64,000 bases of DNA, taken from NCBI GenBank assembly GCA_036924285.1, contig JAYKYS010000004.1, forward strand, positions 12,742,001 through 12,806,000, in the 5' to 3' direction. Below the pieces are notes generated by a model. It was not told the DNA's origin. It saw only the letters and a program-made list of their open reading frames with translations, and ran no database searches. The DNA is from Asterella californica. Taxonomy: Eukaryota; Streptophyta; Marchantiopsida; Marchantiales; Aytoniaceae. Both the position numbers and the translations under genes were made by a program. Positions within the stretch are counted from its first letter, which is position 1, and each line of letters begins with the position of its first letter. Shown here one piece after another: positions 45,911 through 57,416 of this stretch.

Positions 45911-47201
45911 CTATTTCAGTGGAATCTTCAGTCAAGGTGAAAGAGAAGCTGTTGTTCTCCGAATATGAAGAGTGGTTAGGAGAGCTTACAGTGAAGGGCT
46001 CTTGGACTTCAAAAATCTGCAGCTGCAGGGTTCAAAGTTGGATCTCAAAGCTATTCATAGTTTCGTCAATTTCATTGGCATCTCACATGACAAACGAGTG
46101 AGTTTTTCTGAGTATCTCAGTGATCCAACAATTCTCACACCATACAGTTAGTTTTATCATTTTCAACAAGTATTAACTGTAATTGTTAGAGTTAGAATTT
46201 TTAGCAAGTTTTCAAAGAAGCTTTTGCTTCTTAGCAGAGTTCGCACTGAACAGCTGTTTCAGATTGGTGACTTTCTACTTTAGACTTACTACTGCGCATT
46301 GTTATCAGGAAACTGGTATAGTTTTTATAGTTTTTTCAGGTTCTGCTTCGGTAGAATACTCGTTAGCTTACTGCAATCAATCCATAGACTGATATTCTTT
46401 TTCAAACCTACATTGCTATCATATCTCAGCTTTATATGTAAGAGCAGTTTTGATTTCAGTCTAGAGACTGAATTTTGAATTCAAGTTTTTCGGAAGTTTC
46501 AGAATTTATACTTCTTTTCATATGTGCATCCACTCAGGTGCAGTCCACACCTCTGAATCCAAAAGCAAGAACTTCACAAATATCGGATTTCAGTCTCTGT
46601 TCTCACAAACATCAAATTTCAGCTTCTGGTCTGAAGTACAAGTTTATAGCTGATCACTTTGGTCGGTTCATCATTTGAAGTGAAAGCAGTTGACTCTATA
46701 AGGTTCTAGTTTCAAGTGAAGTACTGAAATACAAGCTTATAGTTGTTTACGTTTGAAGTGAACGAGAAGTATTTCTGAGGAGAAACAGGAGTGAAGTGAA
46801 ACTATGAACGAGAGGTATTTATGTGAGAAACAGGAATGAAATGATACAGTAAACGGATCATTATTGGTCCAAACGTGCACTAACGGACGAATTATTGCAC
46901 CAACTAAGAAATCACTACGGTACTTGCCGATTAGACTTCGCGTTCACTCTACTCCTATTAAAGACAGACTCGTGTGTACTTAGAAGGTAATTAATATGTA
47001 CCATCCATGCCATATATATGATATACTTGATGGACCGAATACTTGATTTAAGACTTCGGTGTTTGTACTTAACTTCAAGTCATATACATATGTGAGTCGC
47101 GTGTCTTCCATTGGGGCTTACCCACACAAACAACATAAACATTTCTGTAATATCAATCTGTTCTGTAAATCACAATCTAGCATGAGAACGGCGTGAAGAA
47201 A

Positions 47202-47291
47202 GAGCGATGACGCGGACGAAAGGAAACACGAGAAAATGTGAAGAAGGAGCGATGGCGCGGACGAAAAGAAACACGAGAAAATGTGAGGAAC
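47202..47291. repeat. 45-bp tandem duplication
   Basis: GAGCGATGACGCGGACGAAA... (47,202) and GAGCGATGGCGCGGACGAAA... (47,247) are 45 bases apart and nearly identical, ending AAATGTGA in both. A short frame reads through both units but shows no domain. Confidence 0.85.
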
Positions 47292-47556
47292 ATAGCTTCT
47301 GTGTTATGCATTTTTTCTGTGTTATGACGATAATCCATCTTATGACGATAATCTGGGTCGTAATTGCACTGCTTTCAAAGTCTTCTACTTTCTGTAACTA
47401 AACTTTCTTCTGTCTTTCTACTTTCTTCTGTCGCTTCCCCCTTCTCTTTTAGCTGCTGCTCCTCAGGTCTCTGGCTCGCTCTGCTCTGGTGTTCTATTTT
47501 GTTATGGCTCGCTCTGTTGCTCTAGTTCCTTTTCCCTGTTACGGATGTTGACGCAA

Positions 47557-47592
47557 TGTGATTTCTGCCCAATGCTCTGGGCAGAAATCACA
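47557..47592. repeat. Hairpin with 14-bp perfect arms
   Basis: TGTGATTTCTGCCC and GGGCAGAAATCACA surround the loop AATGCTCT. Outside them GCAA and ATGC extend the pairing imperfectly. Confidence 0.8.
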
Positions 47593-47834
47593 ATGCATTA
47601 ATGCGTTAATCTAAATGCGTTACAAATCTGATGACTCTCATACCTCGAAGCAGATATTCGGTAAGTACAGAACAAGAACAAACGTAATGTACAATGGATA
47701 AAGATATTCTGGACACACTGCGTCGTTGTAGCTCCTCTCATATAGTAAGAAATGAAACTGTTGCTATTGTCATGTGGGGAGTTTGCTGTTCACGACACTG
47801 GCAATTGTCGTTGCATCGCTTGCATTCGACTGGT

Positions 47835-47911
47835 GGTACTTTCGTGATTGCACAGAAAAAGACTTCTTCCAGGACTTGCACGATGGCCGATAGTCGGGAG
47901 CTTTCTTCTGA
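47835..47911 (+). repeat. 77-bp dispersed direct repeat, copy 1
   Basis: GGTACTTTCGTGATTGCACA through GAGCTTTCTTCTGA. It differs from copy 2 at four positions. Both copies could encode TSSR-CTMADSRELSS, so a small coding exon may have been duplicated, but no gene is established. Confidence 0.8.
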
Positions 47912-48630
47912 AAAAGTATTCAAGGGAATGATACACGGGACTGTCTGTCAACTATTAAACTTACTGGAAGGTGAAACTGAACTTTGTTTCTAATGTCTAT
48001 ATTCACCACTAGGCGGAAGTTAAAAGAAGAACCGGATGAGTAAATAAGCACCTAAGCCACCTACTGTCACCCATCCACACCATACATCGCTTTTCATCTG
48101 AATTCAGGACCCAGACAGTCGGTGTACTCTTTCTTGCACACAATTGATCGGCACACGACTTCCTATGCCAAATCTATCCTAGGTCCAACCAAGTTAAGCC
48201 TGTCCTGGGTTTCCGTAATCCTCATTAGCTTTCTTATAAAACATCTATTTTCTACCTGGACTGACGAAGTATGCAAGAAATATCACCAAAATCCTACTTT
48301 GAGTTCATCTTCAACCAAGATCCTTCCCACCATTTACAGCGCCGAATTGAGCTCCACAGCAGAAGTCACCCAGGAAGCCACTGAGGCTTGTCTTTGATCC
48401 TCTATAGCGGTGATCAGAGACAGAGGAGTCACAGTGACATGCTTCTCGGAAGACGACACAAGCATTAGTAGCATGTATATTGTGTTTTGTATGGTACCTC
48501 AGAGACAAAAGCTGTTCCTAAGACTGAGCTCCTCCGACAATACTCAGCAGCCCAACATGGTACTGTCTCGAGTCAATCTTCTCAACCAGCACAAGAAAAA
48601 GAAGATAGTGATAGAGACAAGATAGTGATA

Positions 48631-48707
48631 GGTACTTTCGTGATTGCACAGCAAAAGACTTCCTCCAGGAGTTGCACCATGGCCGATAGTCGGGAGCTTT
48701 CTTCTGA
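48631..48707 (+). repeat. 77-bp dispersed direct repeat, copy 2
   Basis: Same orientation as copy 1, 796 bases downstream, with four substitutions. The reading frame through the repeat is the same in both copies, then diverges. Confidence 0.8.
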
Positions 48708-49253
48708 TGAGGAGCGTGGGGGCGGGCCTTCGGCTCAGCTTGTAGTCTTAAGCGGTCCGTTCCTTTAATCAAGGACGAGCGTGACCCAGGTGGAAGACAT
48801 TTTCATGTGGGGAGTTTGGTTGAGGCGGCACATATGTTAAAAGATAACGCAGGTGTCTTAAGATGATCTCAACGAGAACAGAAATCTCGTGTAGAACAAA
48901 AGGATAAAAGCTCATTTGATTTTGATTTTCAGTAGAATACAAACTGTGAAAGCATAGACTATCGATCGTTTAGAACTTTTGGTATTTGAAGCTAGAGGTG
49001 TGAGAGAAGTTACCACATGGATAACTGGCTTGTGACAGCCAAGCGTTCATAGCGACGTTTTCTTCAGAAGGGATGCTCTCTTGTTTGTATTGTCATCTCT
49101 ATGCAATATACATGTTCTGATTGACTCTTTGGGACTTACCAAGGAGAAGCCTTGAGATATGTACCCGAGTGATAGAGGTATCTGATTAGCACCTTCCACC
49201 TTGTCCATTGCATAAGCCTGCAGCATCATTGTGATGTATAGTATGAAGTGAAG

Positions 49254-50184
49254 TGTAACGCCGTTTACTAAAATGGGCAATGATTAGATGACAACATGCG
49301 GCGCTGGCTGGGGTCTAGAGATCGAAGACTGAAGTGGAGTTCCAAGTACTTAACGGGATCGCGAATCCTAAAAACCGGCTTTTATCATTCTTCACTGTAC
49401 GTGCACCAGAGAGTAGGACCAGAGAGACAAAGACTCCTCAGTTTTTCATTTTTGCTGTGTACAGAGAGCCTGAGGGCAGAGACTAGGTTACACAGTGGAT
49501 AGAACATTATTCTCAGATACCTTAGTGATAGGGAGTTTACCAGTCAATTACTTTGATGAGTGGGTTATTGAGTGAGAGATCAGCACATTTAGGGTGAAGA
49601 TAAGTTTTCAGGAGAGATTGGAGTTCCGAAGTTAAATTCTCATCAGAGAATTCCAGTAGTAGGAAGGATTGCCGGTCTGAGCGCTTCTCCGAGACCCTGT
49701 CAGCAAACACCGTGTAATGTATATGAGCCCGTGATTTGCTTTGTTATATGATAAGCAAGCTTGGATTGAGTGCCAACGTTGGATTGAAGCGTCTGGTGTG
49801 GATTTGACTCTATTTCGGTGTACCTTCCTACTTCCTAGCATCCACTAGGCTTCCTAGTCTTGGCTGTGGTCCTTCAGGGATTATTGCGTTCTGACTTGAT
49901 CACCAGTAGCGGAAGCGCTGCTCAAATTTTATCCAACCCAGGTCCATAATAGTCTCCATGGTATTTTGAAACCTGAGATTAGTAACAGAGACCTGCTAAA
50001 GACTAGTTGGTTATGCTAAACCCGTCCAACGGTTATCAAATCCTTGGTGTTTATTAGCGGAAAGTTTAACGAACTGGATCTGGAGACACAAATATAGTAC
50101 AAGGTCTTCAAGGAGGTTCACGTTCGACGATTCATTGGCTAGAGACGGACGACTCGACTCCGTGATCTGCGATCGAACGTTACA
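49254..50184 (+). repeat. 5' LTR of the chromovirus, 931 bp
   Basis: It starts TGTAACGCCG and ends CGAACGTTACA. The outer six bases TGTAAC/GTTACA form the terminal inverted repeat. It lacks the TAAAC found near 55,672 in the 3' copy. A clear TATA box was not found. Confidence 0.95.
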
Positions 50185-50186
50185 GT

Positions 50187-50198
50187 TGGTATCAGAGC
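50187..50198 (+). promoter_or_regulatory. Primer-binding site (initiator tRNA-Met)
   Basis: TGGTATCAGAGC begins two bases after the LTR end and matches the initiator tRNA-Met 3' end. Confidence 0.9.
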
Positions 50199-50254
50199 AG
50201 GTTCAGGTTGAATCTTTACTGAACACCATCGACAAGGAAGCCGTGCCGACTGGG

Positions 50255-53200
50255 ATGGACGAGATGCAGGCGTTTCTGAAGAAGTTGGAAGGCCGACTTG
50301 AGCAAGTGGAAGCTGAGAACAAGGTGCTCAAGGCAGATTTAGCTCAAGCAAAAGCGACACAGGAGAAAGAAGCAGAGGTCCCTGTACCGCAAGCTGAGCA
50401 AGTCAAGGATTTAGCACTGCTGGGTGAAGGAGCAATTGATGCTACTCAAGCAGATAAGAATGAAGATGGGTCACAGAAGGCGCAAGAGAATGTTGCGGAA
50501 GGCAGCTCAGCCAAAGAAGGGCACAAGCGGAAAGTGAAGTGGGCTGAACCAGCAACGCCATCAGCCTTCAACGGTGAGAAAAGCTTTTCCAAGTTTGAGT
50601 TATGGATTACTGAGATGGAGAATTACTTGGAGAATTTCGATGAGCGCAGTTGGTTCACCTATGCTGTTAGTAGACTGGAAGGAGAGGCTAAGGAATGGTA
50701 TGGAGGTCAACAGCGGATGAGGAGTTTGAACGGTACAACTCCTATGTCCACTTGACCGGAGCTGAAGGATGAACTCAGAAGACATCTGGTACCGGTGGAT
50801 GAAGCTACACAGTTTCGGCTGGAGCTCATTCATCTGAGACAGACAGGGAGTATCAGACAGTACCTCCAACGATTTTCTGAGTTGGTTACTCGTTTGCACA
50901 TGGTGGATCGCACCGACTTGCTGTTTCACTTGAAGAAAGGTCTGCAGGGTTTCTATGCTAGTGTGTTTGATAGCTGGGTTATGTTTCACAAGTCCGAGGA
51001 CATGCAAGACTTGTTTGCATTTCTGGAAGCAGCAGAGAACACTAGGGAACGTAACTACACCGTGCAGCCCTCCAAGTTTCAACGTGGAACAAGTGGTGGT
51101 GAGCCTAGTAGAGGATTTTGACGCAATCCTCAAGGACAGATAGCGTCCTCTCAGAGTAGAGGTGGTAGAGGACGTGGTGGTGGAAGATTTGGTGCAGCAG
51201 GAAGGAGATTTCCTCGTGGGTCTCAACAGCAAGGAGTTACTCGTGGTCCTACTCATACCCGACCTACTGGATCTTATACATCCAATGCAGGATCCAACCA
51301 AGCTTCGACTTCAGGTGCTAGGAGTAGTGGAGCTAGCAGTGCTACACCTTCAAGGACGATCATCTGTTTTCGATGCGGACGAGATGGTCACATCGCTCGT
51401 GAGTGTCCCCAACGTTCAACAGCGAGCAATGTTCGTGGGTTGACAGCTGAAGAGACAACCAGTGTTGAAGAACCAGTTGAGGCGACTACTGAAGCAGAGG
51501 TATGTGCTGGTGAGCATTTGGTAGAACATGGGGATTTTCTGCCGTGGATTGAAGTGAAACTAGGAAGCCAACAGTGTTGTTTGCTTATAGATACTGGAGC
51601 AGATGTGAATGTCTTGGATGAAAAGCTGATCAGGACCTTAGGGATGACTAGAACCAAGATCATGAGCCCGTTGCTAGTAAGGTTTGTGCAAGGCAGCACA
51701 ACCGTTACAGAAAAGCTCATGAGTGTTCCTATTACTGTTGGAGGGGTAACCTAGAAGCATGAATTCCTAGTTATGAACTTGGGTGATACAATGGAGGGTA
51801 TCTTGTCTTGGTCTTGGTTACAAGAGACCAAGGCAAAGCTAGATGTTCAAGAAGGGAACGTCATAGTCATGGACCGATGGGGCTTGGGTCAACCACATCC
51901 TTTGATCATCAAAGAGAGACCCAAGGAGCCAAACCATGCTGCTCGTAGGTTCCAACGAGCAAAGGTGGCATTTCAGATCTGCACAGCTAGACAGTTTGGA
52001 AAGCAGATCAAGTCAGTAGATGAAGCTTGGGTTGCAGTGATTTCTAAACCCAAGGTGGAGACGGATGAGGAAGAACGTGTTGCTGCTCTTCCCATACATC
52101 CTGATATGCAAGCATTGATTGAGAGATATTCTCACATAATGCCGGACCAGTTACCAACAGGACTTCCTCCGAGGAGAGCCTTGGATCATGCTATTGATTT
52201 GGTTCATGGGGCTACACCTACTGTAGTGTCATCAAGACGCATGTCGTTTGATGAGTTGACAGAGCTGAAGACTCAGTTGAAAGAGTTGGTAGCTCAGGGT
52301 ATCTTACGACCCAGTATATCACCTTATGCTGCCTCGGTGTTGTTCGTGGCCAAGAAAGACGGTGGTATTCGCATGTGTGCGGACTATCGTGCACTCAACA
52401 AGGTTACTGTCAAGAACAAGTATCCTCTTCCTCTCATGGATGAAACCACCGATCGGTTAGCCACCGGAAGATACTTCACCAAGCTGGATCTGCGTTCTGG
52501 ATATCACCAGATCCGGATCAAAGAAGGAGATGAAGAAAAGACAGCTGTAAGGACGAGGTATGGCTTGTTTGAGTATACAGTGTTGTCGTTTGGATTGTCC
52601 AATGCACTTGGTACTTTCTGCAGGCTAATGAACGAGATCTTCAGAGATCTTTTGGATGAGAGTGTTATCGTGTACCTAGATGATATCATCATCTTCTCAT
52701 CCACTTGGGATCAGCATCTAGTAGATGTTGAAATGGTGTTTAAGCGCCTGGAAGAACATCAACTCTATCTCAAGAAGAGCAAGTGCTCTTTTGGACAAGA
52801 GAGTGTGGTGTTTCTAGGATGTTTGATCGATGCACAAGGTATTCATCCTAACAGGGCTAAGATTCGAGCCATTGTTGAATGAAAGAGACCTGAGAGTGTT
52901 CATGAGCTCAGATCTTTTCTTGGGTTAGCCACATACTTTCGGCGCTTTGTTTATCAGTTTGCGCATAAAGCCGCACCTTTGTTTGGCTTATTGCGCAAGG
53001 CTTCCAAGGTTGTTTGGAATCCAGCAGCTGAAAGAGCGTTTCAAGGGTTGAAACAAGCACTGACAGAGATGCCCGTACTAGCTCTTCCAAAGATGGGAGA
53101 ACCTTTCGAGGTTCACACAGATGCTTCTCAATGGGCCATTGGAGGAGTGTTGATGCAAGGAAAGCATCCGGTGGCTTACGAAAGTCACAAGTTCTCAGAG

Positions 53201-55015
53201 ACTGAGGCAAAATGGCATGCTCATGAACAGGAGATGTTCGCAGTTGTTCATTGTCTGAAGCGTTGGGAGCATTATTTGTTACCAAGCAAGGTTACTGTTG
53301 TGACGAACTGCGAGGGTAATACATACTTTCAGAGTAAACCTCGTTTGTCCCGCAAACAGCAGAGATGACAAGTGGAACTTGCACGTTTTGATATCGAATG
53401 GCGGTATCAAAAAGGGAAGGAAAATATTCCAGCGGATGTGTTAAGCAGACGTGTCCAGACGTTAACAACCCATGACACAAGTGAAGAGCTTTTGGATCGA
53501 ATCAGACAAGCATTGCCAGATGATCCTCAGGCTCAACGTTGGACTAGCCAACAAGAGAGAGATCCATTGATACGTAATCTCTCATTTCGCAATGGTCTTT
53601 GGTTTTATAAGCAAACCAAGGTCTATGTTCCAGCTGGAACTCTAAGGACACTAGTCATGCAAGAATGTCATGATTGTGAACTGGCTGGACATGAAGGGCA
53701 GAATAAGACGTTGCAACGAGTTAAAGAGCAGTTCTATTGGCCGTCCATGTTGGAAGATGTTGTCAAGTACGTGTAGACTTGCTTGACATGCCAACAACAA
53801 CGAACGGAGCGAAGGAGACCTGTAGGATTGCTGAGGCCATTGCCAATACTTGATGGACCTTGGGAGAGCATAAGTATAGACTTATGCACAGGTTTACCCG
53901 AATCAGGAGGTTTTGATGCTCTGTTAGTTGTTATAGATCGTTTCAGTAAGCAAGCTCACCTCATCCCTTGTAGGGAAGCAGTGACGTCAAGAGGTGCCGC
54001 TGAACTGTTTATACGATATGTTTTTAAGTATCATGGGATGCCTAAAGACATTGTTTCAGATCTGGATAGGAGGTTTGTAGCTGATTTTTGGAAGGGTTTG
54101 TTTCGAAGGCTCGGAACTACTCTCAAGTTCAGTTTCTCTTATCATCCTGAAACTGATGGTCAGACGGAAAGGACGATCCAGATAGTAGAACAAGGGTTGA
54201 GAAACTATGTCATGCGAGATCAGAGTGATTGGAGCGAGCACTTGGACTTGGTGGAGTTTACATATAACAACACCAAGCACTCGAGTACGGGGTTTAAACC
54301 ATTTGAAGTGGTTTATCGAGGCTCTCATGCACCTTGGACTCTTATAGCTCTAGCTACCAAGGGGCATGAAAACACAAGAAGGTCGAACCAGGATCCTCCA
54401 GATCTAGAGACTTTCATACGTGTTCAGGGAACTGTGTTTCAAGAAGCCAAGAAACACATGGAGAAGGCACAACAACGGTATGCCAAGTATGCAAACCGTG
54501 GTAGGCAAGACGTACAGTTCGAAGAAGGGCAGAGAGTTTGGTTGAGAACCAAGAACTTCAGAATACCAGCAGGGGTGGACTTAGCCAAGAAGCTTCTTCC
54601 AAAGTGGGCAGGACCGTTCCTGATCGAGAAGAAGTTAGGTCCTGTGACCTATAAATTAAGTTTTCCAGCTAGTATGAAGCATTATCACCCCATCATTCAT
54701 GTTTCTAACTTAAAGATGTTTCGTGAGGAACTAGAGTCGTTGTCAGGAAGATATCAGAAATGGCATCCAGTGTTAGAAGCATTACCAAGAGCTGATGATC
54801 TTGAGTTGATTGAGATAGTAGATCATCGAGCACCACCGAATCCAGATGGAGCTGGAGAACCCGTTACTCAATACCTATGTCGTTGGACAAGTAGAGTTCC
54901 GGGATTGGTAAGTGAAGCTTGGGAGTACCTAGATGATCTAGCATTGTACAAGTTTCAGGGACCACTACGTAGATATTTTGTGAGACGACAATCTGCAGTG
55001 GTTTCTTCCAGCTAA
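50255..55015 (+). pseudogene. Chromovirus gag-pol polyprotein with six in-frame stops
   Basis: From ATG 50,255 one frame runs 1,587 codons with no frameshift. Gag: coiled coil LKKLEGRLEQVEAENKVL, then the FSKFELWITEMENYL capsid region. Zinc knuckle: CFRCGRDGHIAREC (about 51,366). Protease: LLIDTGADVNVL (about 51,590). Reverse transcriptase: FVAKKDGGIRMCADYRALN and active-site VIVYLDDIIIFS (about 52,670). RNase H: EVHTDASQWAIGGVL. Integrase: H-H-C-C end, Asp in ISIDLCTGLP, Asp in IVSDLDRRF, Glu in DGQTERTIQ. The C-terminal chromodomain-like YLCRWTSRVPGLVSEAWEYL places it among chromoviruses. Stops: TGA 50,753, TGA 51,119, TAG 51,752, TGA 52,880, TGA 53,366, TAG 53,774. RNase H also has Asn-Cys where the family has Asp-His (near 53,310). 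Confidence 0.95.
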
Positions 55016-55413
55016 GCGATGGATTGAATCGAGTCAGAAGAGTCATGCCTAAGGACCCTTCAAGGACACTGGAACCGAGTAGATCTGACCAATCTGCTCG
55101 TCTAAAGGTGGAGTTGTGGTCTGCTGACCTCTTATGACTGTCGGATGTCAATCAGGTTTAGGCTGATGCTACTATGGTGTATCATAGTAAGGAGGTGGAT
55201 AAAAGAAAACTGACGAGTTCACCACCTGGAAGCTAGGGTTCTGTCTCACCCGAAAGCTTCAACGAATGCTCGGTAATGGAGCATAGCTCTGAGAAAGAGC
55301 TTACCCTGGATGGGGTAGTGTTTCTCTGGATTTGAGAAAGTGTTGTTACTAATGTGGTATTACAGATACCGCAGTTCAGTGGAAAAGAACTGCTTTTTCT
55401 TGGTTGGGGCGAT

Positions 55414-56349
55414 TGTAACGCCGTTTACTAAACTGGGCAATGATTAGATGACAACACGCGGCGCTGGTTGGGGTCTCGAGATCGAAGACTGAAGTGGAGT
55501 TCCAAGTACTTAACGGGACCGCAAACCCTAAAAACCGGCTTTTATCATTCTTCACTGTACGTGCACTAGAGAGCAGGACCAGAGAGACAAAGACTCCTCA
55601 GTTTTTCATTTTTGCTGTGTACAGAGAGCCTGAGGGCAGAGACTAGGTTACACAGTGGATAGAACATTATTAAACTCTCAGATACCTTAGTGATAGGGAG
55701 TTTACCAGTCAATTACTTTGATGAGTGGGTTATTGAGTGAGAGATCAGCACATTTAGGGTGAAGATAAGTTTTCAGGAGAGATTGGAGTTCCGAAGTTAA
55801 ATTCTCATCAGAGAATTCCAGTAGTAGGAAGGATTGCCGGTCTGAGCGCTTCTCCGAGACCCTGTCAGCAAACACCGTGTAATGTATATGAGCCCGTGAT
55901 TTGCTTTGTTATATGATAAGCAAGCTTGGATTGAGTGCCAACGTTGGATTGAAGCGTCTGGTGTGGATTTGACTCTATTTCGGTGTACCTTCCTACTTCC
56001 TAGCATCCACTAGGCTTCCTAGTCTTGGCTGTGGTCCTTCAGAGATTATTGCGTTCCGACTTGATCACCAGTAGCGGAAGCGCTGCCCAAATTTTATCCA
56101 ACCCAGGTCCATAATAGTCTCCATGGTATTCTGAAACCTGAGATTAGTAGCAGAGACCTGCTAAAGACTAGTTGGTTATGCTAAACCCGTCCAACGGTTA
56201 TCAAATCCTTGGTGTTTATTAGCAGAAAGTTTAACGAACTGGATCTGGAGACACAAATATAGTACAAGGTCTTCAAGGAGGTTCACGTTCGGCGATTCAT
56301 TGGCTAGAGACGGACGACTCGACTCCGTGATCTGCGGTCGAACGTTACA
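55414..56349 (+). repeat. 3' LTR of the chromovirus, 936 bp
   Basis: Same ends as the 5' LTR. The substitutions cluster in the first 180 and last 300 bases, and the middle is identical. Between the pol stop (55,015) and this LTR lie about 400 non-coding bases including an imperfect hairpin around CTACTATGGTGTATCATAGT. Confidence 0.95.
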
Positions 56350-56354
56350 TGAAG

Positions 56355-57416
56355 TAGGCGTGTATATCAAAACATCTGTATATACTCCACAGGTGCGCGG
56401 TATTCGGTATGTCGACTAGAACAGGAAAGATAGCTGGAAAATAATCGATTATGTTTGTGCGCATGAGACCATCAACATCTTGAAAGGCCCATCTTGTCCG
56501 GAATGGTCCGGTGAGAGTTGTACAAAAGACCGGAAATTAAGCTGTCAGTTCTGTGCCTGTAAGTCTCTATAGTAAGAGCCTAGGCATGAGCTAGGTGTTT
56601 AGTTCTAAGGCAAGATCAGTCTAATCACAGTGGAGCCACCATGGAATCTCTTTGGCCTGAGCCGAAGGTCTTTATTTCATTGCAGAACTCTATACTGTCT
56701 ACTGCACTAAGATTTAACATTACTGGAAACTCACATTCATATCTTTAGCCTATCCAGAATTGTTATCAGGACATTTCAGTATGACCTTTGTAGCATTATA
56801 GATAACGTGCAGGGTACTTAAGACTCCAGTGCACAATCATGTTCCTTCGTGTTCAGGGTACAGAGTTCTACTCTGTTTCTGTTGGATAGTGAAGTCTTGG
56901 TAAACTCTCAATATACGCCTAAAAATCTGAGAGCAACCCTTTGGTCAAATCAACTGTTCATTACGTTTTCACGTTTGTGGAGTGACTACATTACCCTTTT
57001 GTAAATGACCTCACGGAAGCTTCCTCATGATCAAGTTTATATCGTCTATAAACCATTTTTACTCTTTCTTTTCGCATCATTTTTGATCTTGTTTTCATAA
57101 ACCACTGTTTAGATATGGTTTATGCATAACCATACTCCCTCTGTGTTCAGGTCGATCATCTGACCTACTGACCAGTGGTAACAAAGGAATGGTGTTCAGT
57201 ATTTTAGAAAATAGAAGGAAAGAAGACCAGGTGGAAGCAAGTAGTGGCTCATTTTTACCTACCAATTGCTGATCATCATTCAAGATTTTGCATTTTGTCT
57301 TAAGTAGAGATGTAGCTAGGTTACTTTCAGCTAGAGAGGGCTAAGTACGAGGCAGTAAGCACATCATACTGTGATATGAAGGTGAAAGCTGAGTTTAAAC
57401 TTGTACACTTGTGCAG
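56355..57416. other. Non-coding, upstream of the AT-hook gene
   Basis: No frame above 62 codons. It should contain the missing first exon and promoter of the AT-hook gene, since that gene's first recognised exon begins at a splice acceptor in mid-codon. No terminal repeat of the MULE was recognised here. Confidence 0.35.

Larger units (their letters stand above)
45911..49253. other. Non-coding stretch with short repeats
   Basis: It contains a 46-bp tandem duplication at 46,760-46,851 (GAACGAGARGTATTT units), a 45-bp tandem duplication at 47,202-47,291, a hairpin at 47,557-47,592 and a 77-bp dispersed direct repeat. A 91-codon plus frame at 48,122-48,397 has one hydrophobic segment (WVSVILISFLIKHLF) but no family features. 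TGAAG at 49,249-49,253 is the target duplication of the chromovirus. Confidence 0.45.
49254..56349 (+). mobile_element. Complete Ty3/gypsy chromovirus with LTRs and target duplication
   Basis: Two LTRs (931 and 936 bp) bracket one gag-pol frame, with a primer-binding site after the 5' LTR and a purine-rich GGTTGGGGCGA before the 3' LTR. The 5 bases TGAAG occur on both sides (49,249-49,253 and 56,350-56,354), a perfect target duplication. The total is 7,096 bp. The LTRs differ by 17 substitutions and one 5-base gap by my count (about 98% identity), so insertion is fairly recent. Six internal stops nevertheless disable the polyprotein. Confidence 0.95.
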
